Assembly (NCBI GenBank): GCA_031393795.1
Contig: JANMWE010000159.1
Coordinates: 1 to 28,733, forward strand
Direction: 5' to 3'
DNA length: 28,733 nt
Source: CAMLHU01 sp031393795
GTDB taxonomy: Bacteria > Gemmatimonadota > Gemmatimonadetes > Gemmatimonadales > GWC2-71-9
Below, one piece after another: positions 1-6,349 of the stretch; position 1 is the first letter of the stretch; every line of letters begins with the position of its first letter. Made by a program: the position numbers and the translations under genes. Below the pieces are notes generated by a model. That model was not told where the DNA came from. It did no database searches and was given only the letters and a program-made list of their open reading frames with translations.

Positions 1-2
1 AG

Positions 3-76
3 TGCGCCCATGAGGACTCGAACCTCAAACCTTCTGATCCGTAGTCAGATGCTCTATCCAATTGAGCTATGGGCGC
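3..76 (-). tRNA. tRNA-Arg (anticodon ACG)
   Basis: The minus strand folds into a full cloverleaf. The 7-bp acceptor GCGCCCA pairs with TGGGCGC, the anticodon stem TCTGA/TCAGA encloses loop CTACGGA (anticodon ACG), and the T arm carries TTCGAGT. The discriminator is A and no CCA is encoded. ACG normally has A34 edited to inosine by TadA, so this tRNA would read CGU, CGC and CGA. It is the last gene of the cluster and lies downstream of the terminator at 302-338, so it probably has its own promoter. Confidence 0.95.
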
Positions 77-80
77 TCGT

Positions 81-122
81 TCCCTCGGGCCGGCAAGCCG
101 GTCCGGAGGGAGCGGTAATATA
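81..122 (-). promoter_or_regulatory. candidate tRNA-Arg -10 box and leader hairpin
   Basis: On the minus strand a TATATT hexamer (117-122) lies about 40 nt upstream of the tRNA-Arg 5' end. An imperfect palindrome (81-111, core CCGGC-AA-GCCGG flanked by TCCCTC/GAGGGA) fills the gap and would form at the 5' end of the pre-tRNA. I see no good -35 at 16-18 bp. The rest of the 77-301 spacer shows no credible gene. Confidence 0.3.
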
Positions 123-301
123 AGAGAAAGGCCCTCGGATGGTACCCCGAACCCCCGATACGCCGGGGAAATGGCTCACATTGCGCCAGCGCGTGAGCAG
201 TCCTGCCCGTCCCTCGGGGGTCGCGGCGGTGAGGACCCACCGTACCAGGAGGGGGCCCCCGTCCCGATAACATGGAGGCACAAGGGATGGCAGAGGTGGG
301 T

Positions 302-338
302 TGCAAAGAGAACGGCCGCCGGGGTCGCCGGCGGCCGT
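302..338 (-). terminator. Rho-independent terminator after tRNA-Val
   Basis: Perfect 11-bp inverted repeat ACGGCCGCCGG / CCGGCGGCCGT (312-322 and 328-338) with a 5-nt loop. Read on the minus strand, it is followed by TTCTCTTTG. It lies 3 nt past the tRNA-Val 3' end and would end the Ala-Gly-fMet-Val transcript before tRNA-Arg. Confidence 0.8.
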
Positions 339-341
339 CGA

Positions 342-415
<74 letters not shown>

Positions 416-425
416 TGGATGCATC

Positions 426-507
426 AGGCGGTCATTCGGTCGGTGGGAAGGAGGGGTGCGCCGGTTCGCGCTGCTGTCCGCCTGTCCGCCTGTCCGCCTG
501 ACCGCCT
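426..507. repeat. octamer array CTGTCCGC with a degenerate inverted arm
   Basis: Four consecutive 8-mers occupy 474-505: three CTGTCCGC and one CTGACCGC. The end of the array, TGACCGCCT (499-507), is the exact inverse of AGGCGGTCA (426-434), so a hairpin can form across the fMet-Val tRNA spacer. The same octamer occurs as nine copies at 6241-6312. The element lies inside the presumed polycistronic tRNA precursor. Confidence 0.7.
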
Positions 508-509
508 AA

Positions 510-583
510 TAGCGGGGGTGGGATTTGAACCCACGACCTCCGGGTTATGAGCCCGGCGAGCTACCAGACTGCTCCACCCCGCG
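510..583 (-). tRNA. initiator tRNA-fMet (anticodon CAU)
   Basis: The minus-strand cloverleaf starts CGCGGGG and has anticodon loop CTCATAA (CAU). Two initiator hallmarks are visible: an unpaired first position (C1 opposite U72) and three consecutive G:C pairs at the base of the anticodon stem (CCGGG/CCCGG). Discriminator A, no encoded CCA. It lies between tRNA-Gly and tRNA-Val in the same orientation. Confidence 0.95.
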
Positions 584-592
584 ACGTTGATC

Positions 593-643
593 GCACTCAG
601 GACCTTGAGTGCCTACCCTGTGGGCCTTCGATCCAGCGAAGGC
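593..643. other. two small hairpins in the tRNA-Gly/fMet spacer
   Basis: Two perfect 7-bp inverted repeats: GCACTCA/TGAGTGC (593-599 and 606-612) and GCCTTCG/CGAAGGC (624-630 and 637-643). They fall in the spacer between two co-oriented tRNAs and may guide processing of the tRNA precursor. No T-tract follows either one, so they are not obvious terminators. Confidence 0.45.
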
Positions 644-650
644 TCCGTAG

Positions 651-723
651 AGCGGGAAACGGGACTCGAACCCGCGACCCCAACCTTGGCAAGGTTGTGC
701 TCTACCAACTGAGCTATTCCCGC
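651..723 (-). tRNA. tRNA-Gly (anticodon GCC)
   Basis: Minus-strand cloverleaf with acceptor GCGGGAA/TTCCCGC, D arm TAGCTCAGTTGGTAGAGC, anticodon stem CAACC/GGTTG with loop TTGCCAA (GCC), and T loop TTCGAGT. The discriminator is U, as is usual for bacterial tRNA-Gly. No encoded CCA. Confidence 0.95.
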
Positions 724-727
724 AACA

Positions 728-762
728 GCCGGTGGCAAACCTACCGGGCCCTGCCACTCGGC
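728..762. other. hairpin in the tRNA-Ala/Gly spacer
   Basis: GCCGGTGGCA (728-737) is mirrored by TGCCACTCGGC (752-762) with a single bulge. It lies between two co-oriented tRNAs. Like the hairpins at 593-643 it has no T-tract, so a processing or spacer role is more likely than termination. Confidence 0.4.
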
Positions 763-777
763 GCAACCTTCAGCGAG

Positions 778-850
778 TGGAGGCGAGGGGGATCGAACCC
801 CTGACCTCGTGAATGCCATTCACGCGCTCTCCCAACTGAGCTACGCCCCC
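778..850 (-). tRNA. tRNA-Ala (anticodon GGC)
   Basis: Minus-strand cloverleaf with acceptor GGGGGCG/CGCCTCC. This gives the G3:U70 wobble pair that AlaRS uses as its main identity element. The anticodon loop is ATGGCAT (GGC) and the discriminator is A. It is the first gene of the minus-strand tRNA cluster, about 40 nt downstream of the promoter at 892-920. Confidence 0.96.
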
Positions 851-852
851 GC

Positions 853-858
853 TATAAT
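853..858 (+). promoter_or_regulatory. consensus -10 hexamer TATAAT facing the sigma gene
   Basis: An exact TATAAT lies on the plus strand 102 bp upstream of the sigma-factor ATG. The -35 position falls inside tRNA-Ala and has no TTGACA match, so this is a weak call. The implied transcript would start near 865 and run through the divergent tRNA promoter. Confidence 0.3.
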
Positions 859-891
859 ACGCCCCCCGAGGACTTCCCAAGGGAGTCCGAA

Positions 892-920
892 ATTCTAGCC
901 CGCTTGCGGGCTCAGGTCAA
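892..920 (-). promoter_or_regulatory. sigma-70 promoter of the tRNA cluster
   Basis: On the minus strand, TTGACC (915-920) is followed after exactly 17 bp by TAGAAT (892-897). The predicted start near 885 leaves a leader of about 35 nt before tRNA-Ala. The 17-bp spacer contains a perfect 14-bp palindrome, GCCCGCTTGCGGGC (898-911), which could be a hairpin or an operator. A second imperfect hairpin (870-888) lies in the leader. Confidence 0.65.
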
Positions 921-959
921 GCTGCAACGCGCCGCTCGAGCCGGTGTTCCAGGCGGAGA

Positions 960-1961
960 ATGCCCCAGAAAAAGAAGACGCCCGCCCCCAAGCCGAAGGC
1001 CAAAGCGCCTGCCCGGAAGCCCGCCGCCAAGGTGGTGCTCACCGCGGCGGACATCCTCGGCGCCACGGCGGCCGCCGCCAGGAAGGTGCGGAAGCCGAAG
1101 CGCGTTTCCGCCAAGACCCTCGGCGTCTACGACGCCGAGCGCGACAGTCTCGACCAGTACCTCCACGAGGTCAGCAGGACGCCGCTCCTGACCCAGCCAC
1201 AGGAGATCGCGATCGCGCGCCTGGTGCGCGCGGGCGACGAGGACGCGATGCAGGAACTGGTCAAGCGGAACCTCCGCTTCGTCATCTCGGTCGCGAAGAA
1301 GTACCAGAATCGCGGGATGCCGCTCACCGACCTCATCGGGGAAGGGAACGTCGGCCTCCTCACCGCCGCGCGGAAGTTCGACCCCGACCAGGGTGTCAAG
1401 TTCATCTCGTACGCCGTGTGGTGGATCCGCCAGGCGATCCTTGCCGCGCTCGCCCGCCACGGTCGCACCGTCCGCGTGCCCCTCAATCGCACCGCCGACC
1501 TGAGCCGGATCGTCCGCACCGCCGAAGCGCTCCGCCAGGAGCTCCGGCGCGAGCCGACGCCCGAGGAGATCTCCCACGCGGTGGGCCTCACGCTCGAAGT
1601 GGTGCAGTCGCTCGCCGCGCTGAACGCGAGCGAAGTGCGCCTCGACGCGCCGCTCGATCCCGACGGCGACCGCTCCCTCATCGAGCGATTCGTCTCCGAT
1701 GACATGCCGGGGGTCGAGAGCGAGGCGATGGATCGTTTCCTCACCGAGGAAGTGGACCAGGCCCTGAAGACCCTGGCGCCGCGCGACGCGAAGGTGCTCC
1801 GCCTCTACTTTGGCCTCAACGCGGGCCGCGAGCACACCCTCGAAGAGATCGGTGGGATGCTCGGCGTCACCCGCGAGCGGGTCCGCCAGCTGCGCGACCG
1901 GGCGCTCAAGCGCCTCCGCGAAGGGGACGTCGGCCGGGCGCTGGCGAGCTTCGCCGCCTAG
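960..1961 (+). CDS. sigma-70 family RNA polymerase sigma factor (RpoD/SigA-like, no region 1.1)
   Basis: The 333-aa protein directs RNA polymerase to promoters. Residues 1-55 form a Lys/Ala/Pro-rich basic tail in place of region 1.1. Region 1.2 follows (LDQYLHEVSRTPLLT, from about 64), then region 2 with KRNLRFVISVAKKYQNRG and the -10 recognition and melting helix around ISYAVWWIRQAI (149-160). Region 3 follows, and region 4.2 is a helix-turn-helix (HTLEEIGGMLGVTRERVRQL, about 292-311). This fits a group 1/2 sigma rather than an ECF sigma. At 333 aa it is shorter than a typical primary RpoD, so it may be an alternative vegetative sigma. The ATG at 960 follows a weak AGGCGGAG ribosome site. 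It is divergent from the tRNA cluster and ends at a terminator (2014-2043). The basic N-terminus resembles histone-H1-like tails, which is noted only as resemblance. Confidence 0.9.
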   Translation: MPQKKKTPAPKPKAKAPARKPAAKVVLTAADILGATAAAARKVRKPKRVSAKTLGVYDAERDSLDQYLHEVSRTPLLTQPQEIAIARLVRAGDEDAMQELVKRNLRFVISVAKKYQNRGMPLTDLIGEGNVGLLTAARKFDPDQGVKFISYAVWWIRQAILAALARHGRTVRVPLNRTADLSRIVRTAEALRQELRREPTPEEISHAVGLTLEVVQSLAALNASEVRLDAPLDPDGDRSLIERFVSDDMPGVESEAMDRFLTEEVDQALKTLAPRDAKVLRLYFGLNAGREHTLEEIGGMLGVTRERVRQLRDRALKRLREGDVGRALASFAA

Positions 1962-1963
1962 GC

Positions 1964-2084
1964 GGCTACTGGCTATCGGCTATCCGCTATCGGCTGCCCC
2001 GTGAGTTGTATGGCCCCGTGCCTCATGGACGGGGTCTTCCTTTGGCCGGGAGCGTCTGATAGCTGATAGCCGATAGCTGATAGC
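1964..2084. repeat. heptamer-word hairpin (unit GCTATCN)
   Basis: The left arm (1971-1995) reads GCTATCG, GCTATCC, GCTATCG. The right arm (2057-2084) holds four inverted copies: GCTATCA, GCTATCG, GCTATCA, GCTATCA. The arms flank the sigma-gene terminator, so a conventional terminator sits in the loop of a large cruciform-capable element. The period is 7 bp with variation at the last base. Confidence 0.8.
2014..2043 (+). terminator. Rho-independent terminator of the sigma gene
   Basis: CCCCGT (2014-2019) pairs with ACGGGG (2029-2034) across a 9-nt loop and is followed by TCTTCCTTT. It lies 53 bp past the sigma stop codon. Confidence 0.65.
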
Positions 2085-2088
2085 ACTC

Positions 2089-2117
2089 TTGCCCAGTCTT
2101 CAATCCGTCCGTAAGTT
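2089..2117 (+). promoter_or_regulatory. candidate mla promoter, start of transcription at the start codon
   Basis: TTGCCC (2089-2094), a 17-bp spacer, then TAAGTT (2112-2117). The expected transcription start is 2123-2124, which is the GTG start codon of mlaE. No Shine-Dalgarno sequence precedes that GTG, consistent with a leaderless mRNA. The -10 matches consensus only moderately. Confidence 0.4.
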
Positions 2118-2123
2118 CAAGTC

Positions 2124-2879
2124 GTGCCTGCACTTCCGGCCTCTCCGTCGCTCGAACGGCCTGTCGCTCGCGTCGGACACTGGACTCTCCTCGCCGCGCG
2201 GGCGGCCGCTGACATCCGCACCTGGCTTCCGCTGACCGCGGGCCAGATGCGCCGCCTCGGCGTGGACAGCCTCCCGATCGCGCTCTTCATCGCCGTCTTC
2301 ACCGGCATCGTCCTCGCCCTCCTCTCGAGCTACACCTTCACCGGCGCGGTCCCGCTCTACTTCGTCGGCGCGCTCGTCGGGAAGACCATCATGATGGAAC
2401 TCGGCCCGGTCCTCACCGGGCTGGCCCTCGCCGGACGGGTCGGCGCCAACATCGCCGCCGAGATCGGCACGATGAAGGTGACCGAACAGGTCGATGCGCT
2501 GGAGACGCTCGCGTACGATCCCAACAGCTACCTGGTGATGCCGCGCGTCGTCGCCGGCACGCTGATGTTCCCGATCGTCACCGCACTCGCCATCGCCCTG
2601 GGCCTCGTCTCGGGGTGGATCACCGCGATCAACCTGCTCGACCTCTCCACCCAGGACTTCGTGAAGGGGCTGAAACAGTTCTACGTCTTCAAGGATGTCT
2701 GGTTTGGCCTGGTCAAGGCGACCAGCTTCGGCACCGCCGTGACCCTGCTCGGTGCGGTCTGCGGCCTGAAGAGCGGCGGCGGCGCCGAAGGGGTCGGCCG
2801 GGCGACCACTACCGCGGTGGTGTGGGGATGCTGCGCGATCCTAGTGCTCGACGCCTTCTGGGCGATCGTGCTTCTATGA
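2124..2879 (+). CDS. mlaE: MlaE-type ABC transporter permease (MCE/phospholipid transport)
   Basis: The 251-aa inner-membrane permease belongs to the MlaE/YrbE family, which in the MlaFEDB complex moves phospholipids between inner and outer membranes. Visible family marks are a hydrophobic segment around residues 50-70 (ALFIAVFTGIVLALLSSYTF) and the conserved LGPVLTGLALAGRVGANIAAE...MKVTEQVDAL block (about 92-130). Two to three further membrane spans follow, with a C-terminal span ending AFWAIVLL. The length matches the family (about 255-260 aa). The GTG at 2124 has no ribosome site and may be leaderless. It is first in the mlaE-mlaF-mlaD set, but an 88-bp repeat hairpin separates it from mlaF. 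Confidence 0.92.
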   Translation: MPALPASPSLERPVARVGHWTLLAARAAADIRTWLPLTAGQMRRLGVDSLPIALFIAVFTGIVLALLSSYTFTGAVPLYFVGALVGKTIMMELGPVLTGLALAGRVGANIAAEIGTMKVTEQVDALETLAYDPNSYLVMPRVVAGTLMFPIVTALAIALGLVSGWITAINLLDLSTQDFVKGLKQFYVFKDVWFGLVKATSFGTAVTLLGAVCGLKSGGGAEGVGRATTTAVVWGCCAILVLDAFWAIVLL

Positions 2880-2880
2880 G

Positions 2881-2967
2881 GCGCTGCGGCGGTGGGGCGC
2901 TGCGGCGGTGTGCACCGCGCCTGGATGGTGCTGTCCAGCGCCCGAGTGCCTCAGCGCCCCAGCGCCT
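2881..2967. repeat. octamer-word hairpin inside the mla operon (unit GGCGCTGN)
   Basis: The left arm reads GGCGCTGC, GGCGGTGG, GGCGCTGC, GGCGGTG. The right arm, read inverted, gives GGCGCTGG, GGCGCTGA, GGCACTCG, GGCGCTG. The period is 8 bp. The element fills the whole gap between the mlaE stop and the mlaF start, so it would fold in the operon mRNA and could attenuate or set the ratio of mlaFD to mlaE. Confidence 0.75.
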
Positions 2968-3720
2968 GTGATCACTTTTCGTGACGTCCACAAGGGCTTC
3001 GGCCCCAAGCAGGTCCTCCGCGGGGTGACGCTCGATATCCCCGATGGCCAGACCACCGTGCTCCTCGGCTACTCCGGGACCGGGAAGAGCGTCGCGCTCA
3101 AGCTCATCGCCGGCCTGCTCCGGCCCGACGAGGGGGCGGTGGAGGTCGACGGCATCGTCGTGAAGGACCAGGACCCGAAGGGACTCGTCGAGGTACGCGC
3201 CCACATCGGCTACGTCTTCCAGTTCGCGGCCCTGTTCGACTCGATGACGGTGGCGGAGAACATCCGGCTCGGCCTGGTGCGGCGGCGGATCGGGGAGGAC
3301 GAGCAGGTCGAGCGAGTGCGGGAGAGCCTCCGGCTGGTGGACCTCTCCGGGACGGAAGCGCGGTACCCGGCGGAGCTCTCGGGCGGGATGCGGAAGCGGG
3401 TCGGGATCGCGCGGGCCATCGCCCTCAAGCCCCGCTACATTCTGTACGACGAACCCACCACCGGGCTCGACCCCGTGACCAGCGCCGTGATCGACCGGCT
3501 GATGGCGCGCACCGCGCGGGAGCTCGGCGTGACCAGCGTGGTGGTGACCCACGACATGCGGAGCGCCTACACCGTGGGCGATCGGATCGCGATGCTGTAC
3601 GAGGGGCGGATCCGGCAGGTGGGCACCGTGGCGGAGATCCAGGCGACCGACGACCCCGTCGTGCGCCAGTTCATCGAGGGGCGCCCCGACGAGGCGCCCG
3701 CGGAGGCGGTCGGCACGTGA
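2968..3720 (+). CDS. mlaF: MlaF-type ABC transporter ATP-binding protein
   Basis: The 250-aa cytoplasmic ATPase of the MCE/phospholipid transporter. Motifs are complete: Walker A GYSGTGKS (34-41), Q-loop Gln85 (YVFQFAALF), signature LSGGMRKR (137-144), Walker B YILYDEP with D161/E162, and H-loop His195 (VVVTHD). I start it at GTG 2968 (V-ITFRDVHKGFG) because the reading frame upstream is made only of the repeat hairpin. No clear ribosome site precedes it. Its stop overlaps the mlaD start by 4 bp (GTGA), showing translational coupling. Confidence 0.93.
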   Translation: MITFRDVHKGFGPKQVLRGVTLDIPDGQTTVLLGYSGTGKSVALKLIAGLLRPDEGAVEVDGIVVKDQDPKGLVEVRAHIGYVFQFAALFDSMTVAENIRLGLVRRRIGEDEQVERVRESLRLVDLSGTEARYPAELSGGMRKRVGIARAIALKPRYILYDEPTTGLDPVTSAVIDRLMARTARELGVTSVVVTHDMRSAYTVGDRIAMLYEGRIRQVGTVAEIQATDDPVVRQFIEGRPDEAPAEAVGT

Positions 3721-4721
3721 AGCGCGCGAATGAATTCCTGGTCGGTCTCGTGGTGCTGGTGGCGCTGGCCGTGGTCGTGGCCGGCGCGCTCTGGCTCTCC
3801 GAGACGCGCCTGGGCGCCACCGAAGCGCTGGCGGCCGCGCGGTTCCGCACCGTGGGTGGGCTCAAGGTGGGTGGTCCGGTGACGCTCCGTGGCGTGCGCG
3901 TGGGCCGGGTGGAGGCGATCCGCCTGGCGCCCGACGGTTGGGTGGAGACCGATCTCAAGCTCTACGAGGGGGTGCAGCTCCCGCACCACCCCGCGGCGAT
4001 CGCGGCCAGCGCGAGCCTGTTCGGTGAGTGGGCGGTGACGGTCACCTCCCTCGATGATCCCCAGGACGATCCCAACGTGCGGGTGATGCTGGCCGAGGCG
4101 ACCAAGCCGGGCACGGTCTGGCCGGGTGCCACCCTCCCCGACATCGGGCAGCTCACGGCGCAGGCCAGCCGCATTGCGAGCGACATCGCCTCCCTCACCA
4201 ATCGGGTCGGGCAGGCGTTCGATTCCAACACCGTCCTCGAGATGCGCCAGAGCATCCAGGACTTCTCCCGGGTGGTGGGGCAGCTCAACGACTTCACCCG
4301 CCGCACCACCGGCCGCCTCGACCTCGTCACCGGCGACGTCCAGAACGCCTCGTCGGCCATCGCGGGCGCGTCGCGTGACGCGCGCACCCTGATGGGACGG
4401 ATCGACAGCGCCACCGCCAATGGCAACCTCCAGGCGATCCTGCAGAACACGCGGTCCGCCTCGGGGTCGCTCGACTCGACCGCCGAGGACCTGCAGGCGG
4501 TGATGGCGCGGGTGCGGGAACACGAGGCGAACCTCGTGACCGTGCTCGAAGGGGCCGATTCGGTGATGGGGCGCCTCGCGGCGGGCCGCGGCACGCTCGG
4601 CATGCTCTCGTCGGACTCGACGCTCTACAAGGAGACCACGGCCACCATCGTGGAGCTCCGGAAGCTGATCGCCGACATCCAGGCGAATCCGCGGAAGTAC
4701 TTCAAGTTCAGCGTGTTCTAG
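3717..4721 (+). CDS. mlaD: MlaD/MCE-domain substrate-binding protein
   Basis: The 334-aa protein has an N-terminal membrane anchor (residues about 7-28, FLVGLVVLVALAVVVAGALW). An MCE domain follows (about 39-117, with the FRTVGGLKVGGPVTLRGVRVG core), then a long, mostly helical Ser/Thr/Ala-rich periplasmic region. The C-terminus PRKYFKFSVF is characteristic of the family. MCE proteins form the hexameric ring or tube through which lipid passes between membranes. The GTG start at 3717 overlaps the mlaF stop. It is longer than E. coli MlaD (183 aa), as is common for MCE proteins with an extended helical tail. No mlaC or mlaB gene follows. Confidence 0.9.
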   Translation: MKRANEFLVGLVVLVALAVVVAGALWLSETRLGATEALAAARFRTVGGLKVGGPVTLRGVRVGRVEAIRLAPDGWVETDLKLYEGVQLPHHPAAIAASASLFGEWAVTVTSLDDPQDDPNVRVMLAEATKPGTVWPGATLPDIGQLTAQASRIASDIASLTNRVGQAFDSNTVLEMRQSIQDFSRVVGQLNDFTRRTTGRLDLVTGDVQNASSAIAGASRDARTLMGRIDSATANGNLQAILQNTRSASGSLDSTAEDLQAVMARVREHEANLVTVLEGADSVMGRLAAGRGTLGMLSSDSTLYKETTATIVELRKLIADIQANPRKYFKFSVF

Positions 4722-4793
4722 GTAAGTGGTACTTGGTGCTTGGTACGTGGGGTGGCCCCTGCGTCGAACACCACGTACCAAGTACCACGTACC
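4722..4793. repeat. heptamer-word hairpin (unit GGTACNT)
   Basis: The left arm contains GGTACTT, GGTGCTT, GGTACGT (4728-4748). The right arm (4771-4793), read inverted, gives GGTACGT, GGTACTT, GGTACGT. The period is 7 bp. It begins directly after the mlaD stop codon and ends 15 bp before the Nudix ATG, so it may act as the mlaD terminator and/or cover the next gene's leader. Confidence 0.8.
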
Positions 4794-4808
4794 TCGCACC
4801 GGTCGTCC

Positions 4809-5348
4809 ATGACCCGCAACAAGAAGAAACCCATCCGAGAGGTCTCCGCCGGCGGCATCGTGTTCCGGCGGTTCCCGGAGGGATTCCGTTTCCTGCTGGT
4901 CAAGGACCCCTACAAGAACTGGGGCTTCCCCAAGGGCCACCTCGAGGAAGGGGAGACTCCCGCCGAGGCGGCGCTGCGCGAGACCAGGGAAGAGGCGGGG
5001 CTCGAGGATGTGGAGATCACCGGCCCGATCCGGATCATCGACTGGCATTTCCGGTTCCGCGGCAAGGCGATCCACAAATTCTGTCACTTCTTCCTGATGG
5101 AATCGAAGCGCGGCGACCCCAAGCCCCAGCTCGATGAAGGGATCACCGACTATACCTGGGTCCCGCTCGAAGGGGCGCTGGAGAAGCTCAGCTACGACAA
5201 CGCCCGCGGCGTCCTGCGGCGCGCGGGCGAGATGGCGCGGACGCTGGTGGCGGTGGGACGGGGTCGGCCCCAGCCGAAGGAAGGGCGCGAGTCGGAGGAG
5301 CCGATCGCGGCCGACCTCCCCGCGCCGACCGAACCGACCCACAGCTGA
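4809..5348 (+). CDS. Nudix hydrolase
   Basis: The 179-aa protein hydrolyses a nucleoside diphosphate linked to some other group; the substrate is not predictable here. The Nudix box G-x5-E-x7-REUxEE-xGU is exact at residues 43-65 (GHLEEGETPAEAALRETREE then AGL). The preceding NWGFPKG is typical of the diadenosine-polyphosphate/MutT-like group. I start at ATG 4809 (MTRNKKKPIREVSAGG), because upstream in-frame codons belong to the heptamer repeat. The tail after residue 140 is polar and charged. It is followed, one base after the stop, by the AraC-like gene (TGAcATG), so the two are likely co-transcribed. Confidence 0.88.
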   Translation: MTRNKKKPIREVSAGGIVFRRFPEGFRFLLVKDPYKNWGFPKGHLEEGETPAEAALRETREEAGLEDVEITGPIRIIDWHFRFRGKAIHKFCHFFLMESKRGDPKPQLDEGITDYTWVPLEGALEKLSYDNARGVLRRAGEMARTLVAVGRGRPQPKEGRESEEPIAADLPAPTEPTHS

Positions 5349-5349
5349 C

Positions 5350-6123
5350 ATGCCGGTCGTCGCCGCATTGACGGACGGGCGCACGGGCTTGGCGGCGCTC
5401 CGACGCGCATTGCCCCGCGGGGCCGGGCGCGTCGTGGCCTGTCGCACCCTCGAACAGGTGCGCGCGGTGCTCGGGCGCCGGCTTTCCGATGCGGTGGTGG
5501 TGAGTCCCCGCGCGGCTCCGCTTCCGGGCCTGATCGCGCTCGCGCGCGACTTCCCGGCGGTCCCCATCATCTGTTACGCGGCGTTCCGTCCCGATGACGG
5601 CGACCTGCTGCACGCGGTGGCGACCACGCTCCGGGCGCCGGTCGCGGTCGAAGGGGTCGATGACGCGATGCTGGGCGACCTGGTCGCGCGCACCGGGGCC
5701 AGCGCCGAGCGTCGCCGTGCCTTGGCCGATGCACCGCGGCTTCTCCGGTTCCGGACCCAGCTCCAGCGCGACGTCTGGCTCCAGATCCTGGCCCTGGCGC
5801 ACGCGCCGGTGCGGGCGGGCGCGCTCGCCAAGAAGCTCGGAGTGAGTCGGGAACACCTTTCGCGCGAGTTCGCGCTCGAGGCGGCGCCGAACCTGAAGCG
5901 AGTGATCGACCTCGCCCGCGTCGCCACCGCCGCGCACCTCCTGCAGAATCCCGGCTTCACCGCCGCGACCGCCGCCCGCATGCTCGGCTTCGCCTCCGCC
6001 AGTCACCTCGGCTCGACTGCGCGTCGGGTAGCGGGGACCAGCAACAAGGGGTTGGTGGATCTCGGGCCGCGCGGCGTGCTGGTGGCGTTCGCGCGCGGGG
6101 GGCGGACGCGAAGCAGGGTGTAG
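5350..6123 (+). CDS. AraC-type helix-turn-helix regulator with a receiver-like N-terminus
   Basis: 257 aa. The C-terminal half has two helix-turn-helix motifs in AraC spacing: ALAKKLGVSREHLSREF (about 158-174) and TAATAARMLGFASASHLG (about 204-221). The N-terminal half (1-115) has alternating hydrophobic strands and helices like a response-regulator receiver (VVAAL, DAVVVSPR, VPIICYAAF). However, it shows no DD pair near residue 8 and no clear phospho-acceptor Asp, so I read it as a pseudo-receiver. ATG 5350 lies one base after the Nudix stop. Target genes are unknown. A strong terminator hairpin follows at 6149-6236. Confidence 0.7.
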   Translation: MPVVAALTDGRTGLAALRRALPRGAGRVVACRTLEQVRAVLGRRLSDAVVVSPRAAPLPGLIALARDFPAVPIICYAAFRPDDGDLLHAVATTLRAPVAVEGVDDAMLGDLVARTGASAERRRALADAPRLLRFRTQLQRDVWLQILALAHAPVRAGALAKKLGVSREHLSREFALEAAPNLKRVIDLARVATAAHLLQNPGFTAATAARMLGFASASHLGSTARRVAGTSNKGLVDLGPRGVLVAFARGGRTRSRV

Positions 6124-6148
6124 GCGGCCCGGCGGGTAGCAATGCAAG

Positions 6149-6236
6149 GGAACCTTCCTGAGCGTCGCGAAGGACCTTCTCATTGTTGAGCAGGTCCTTC
6201 GTCGCTTGCGCTCCTCAGGAAGGTTCCTGTTTTTCT
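6149..6236 (+). terminator. dispersed palindrome acting as terminator (copy A)
   Basis: A long imperfect hairpin. GGAACCTTCCTGAG...AAGGACCT (6149-6177) is mirrored by AGGTCCTTCG...CTCAGGAAGGTTCC (6192-6227) and followed by TGTTTTTCT, so it can end the Nudix-AraC transcript. The same sequence, in reverse orientation, is at 12362-12439. Its core (TCCTGAGCG...GAAGGA) resembles the widespread intergenic repeat whose spurious translation reads like LSEAKDL. Confidence 0.75.
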
Positions 6237-6312
6237 CCACCTGTCCACCTGTCCACCTGTCCACCTGTCCACCTGTCCGCCTGTCCACCTGTCCGCCTGT
6301 CCGCCTGTCCGC
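6235..6312. repeat. octamer array CTGTCCRC, nine copies
   Basis: From 6241 to 6312 there are nine perfect-length 8-mers: CTGTCCAC four times, then CTGTCCGC, CTGTCCAC and three CTGTCCGC. A partial copy (CTCCAC) precedes at 6235. Only A/G at position 7 varies. Unlike the other loci, no inverted arm is present nearby. The same octamer occurs at 474-505. Confidence 0.9.
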
Positions 6313-6349
6313 CTAGCCCCACAGCGGCCACGGCGCTAAAATGGCTGCC

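Noticed and set aside
77..301. Small ORFs in the tRNA-Arg/Val spacer
   Set aside because: Several overlapping frames are open only because of high GC; there is no ribosome site and no recognisable sequence.
851..860. TATTAT on the minus strand as the tRNA-Ala -10
   Set aside because: It would place the start inside the tRNA (about 847). The TTGACC-N17-TAGAAT promoter at 892-920 fits much better.
898..911. Rho-independent terminator at GCCCGCTTGCGGGC
   Set aside because: No U-tract follows on the plus strand. On the minus strand it sits inside a promoter and no upstream gene would need it.
2908..2967. N-terminal extension of MlaF from GTG 2908
   Set aside because: The codons come entirely from the repeat hairpin and encode Cys/Pro-rich residues unlike any MlaF start.
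6241..6312. Possible CRISPR array
   Set aside because: The unit is 8 bp, directly tandem with no spacers, and no cas genes are present.
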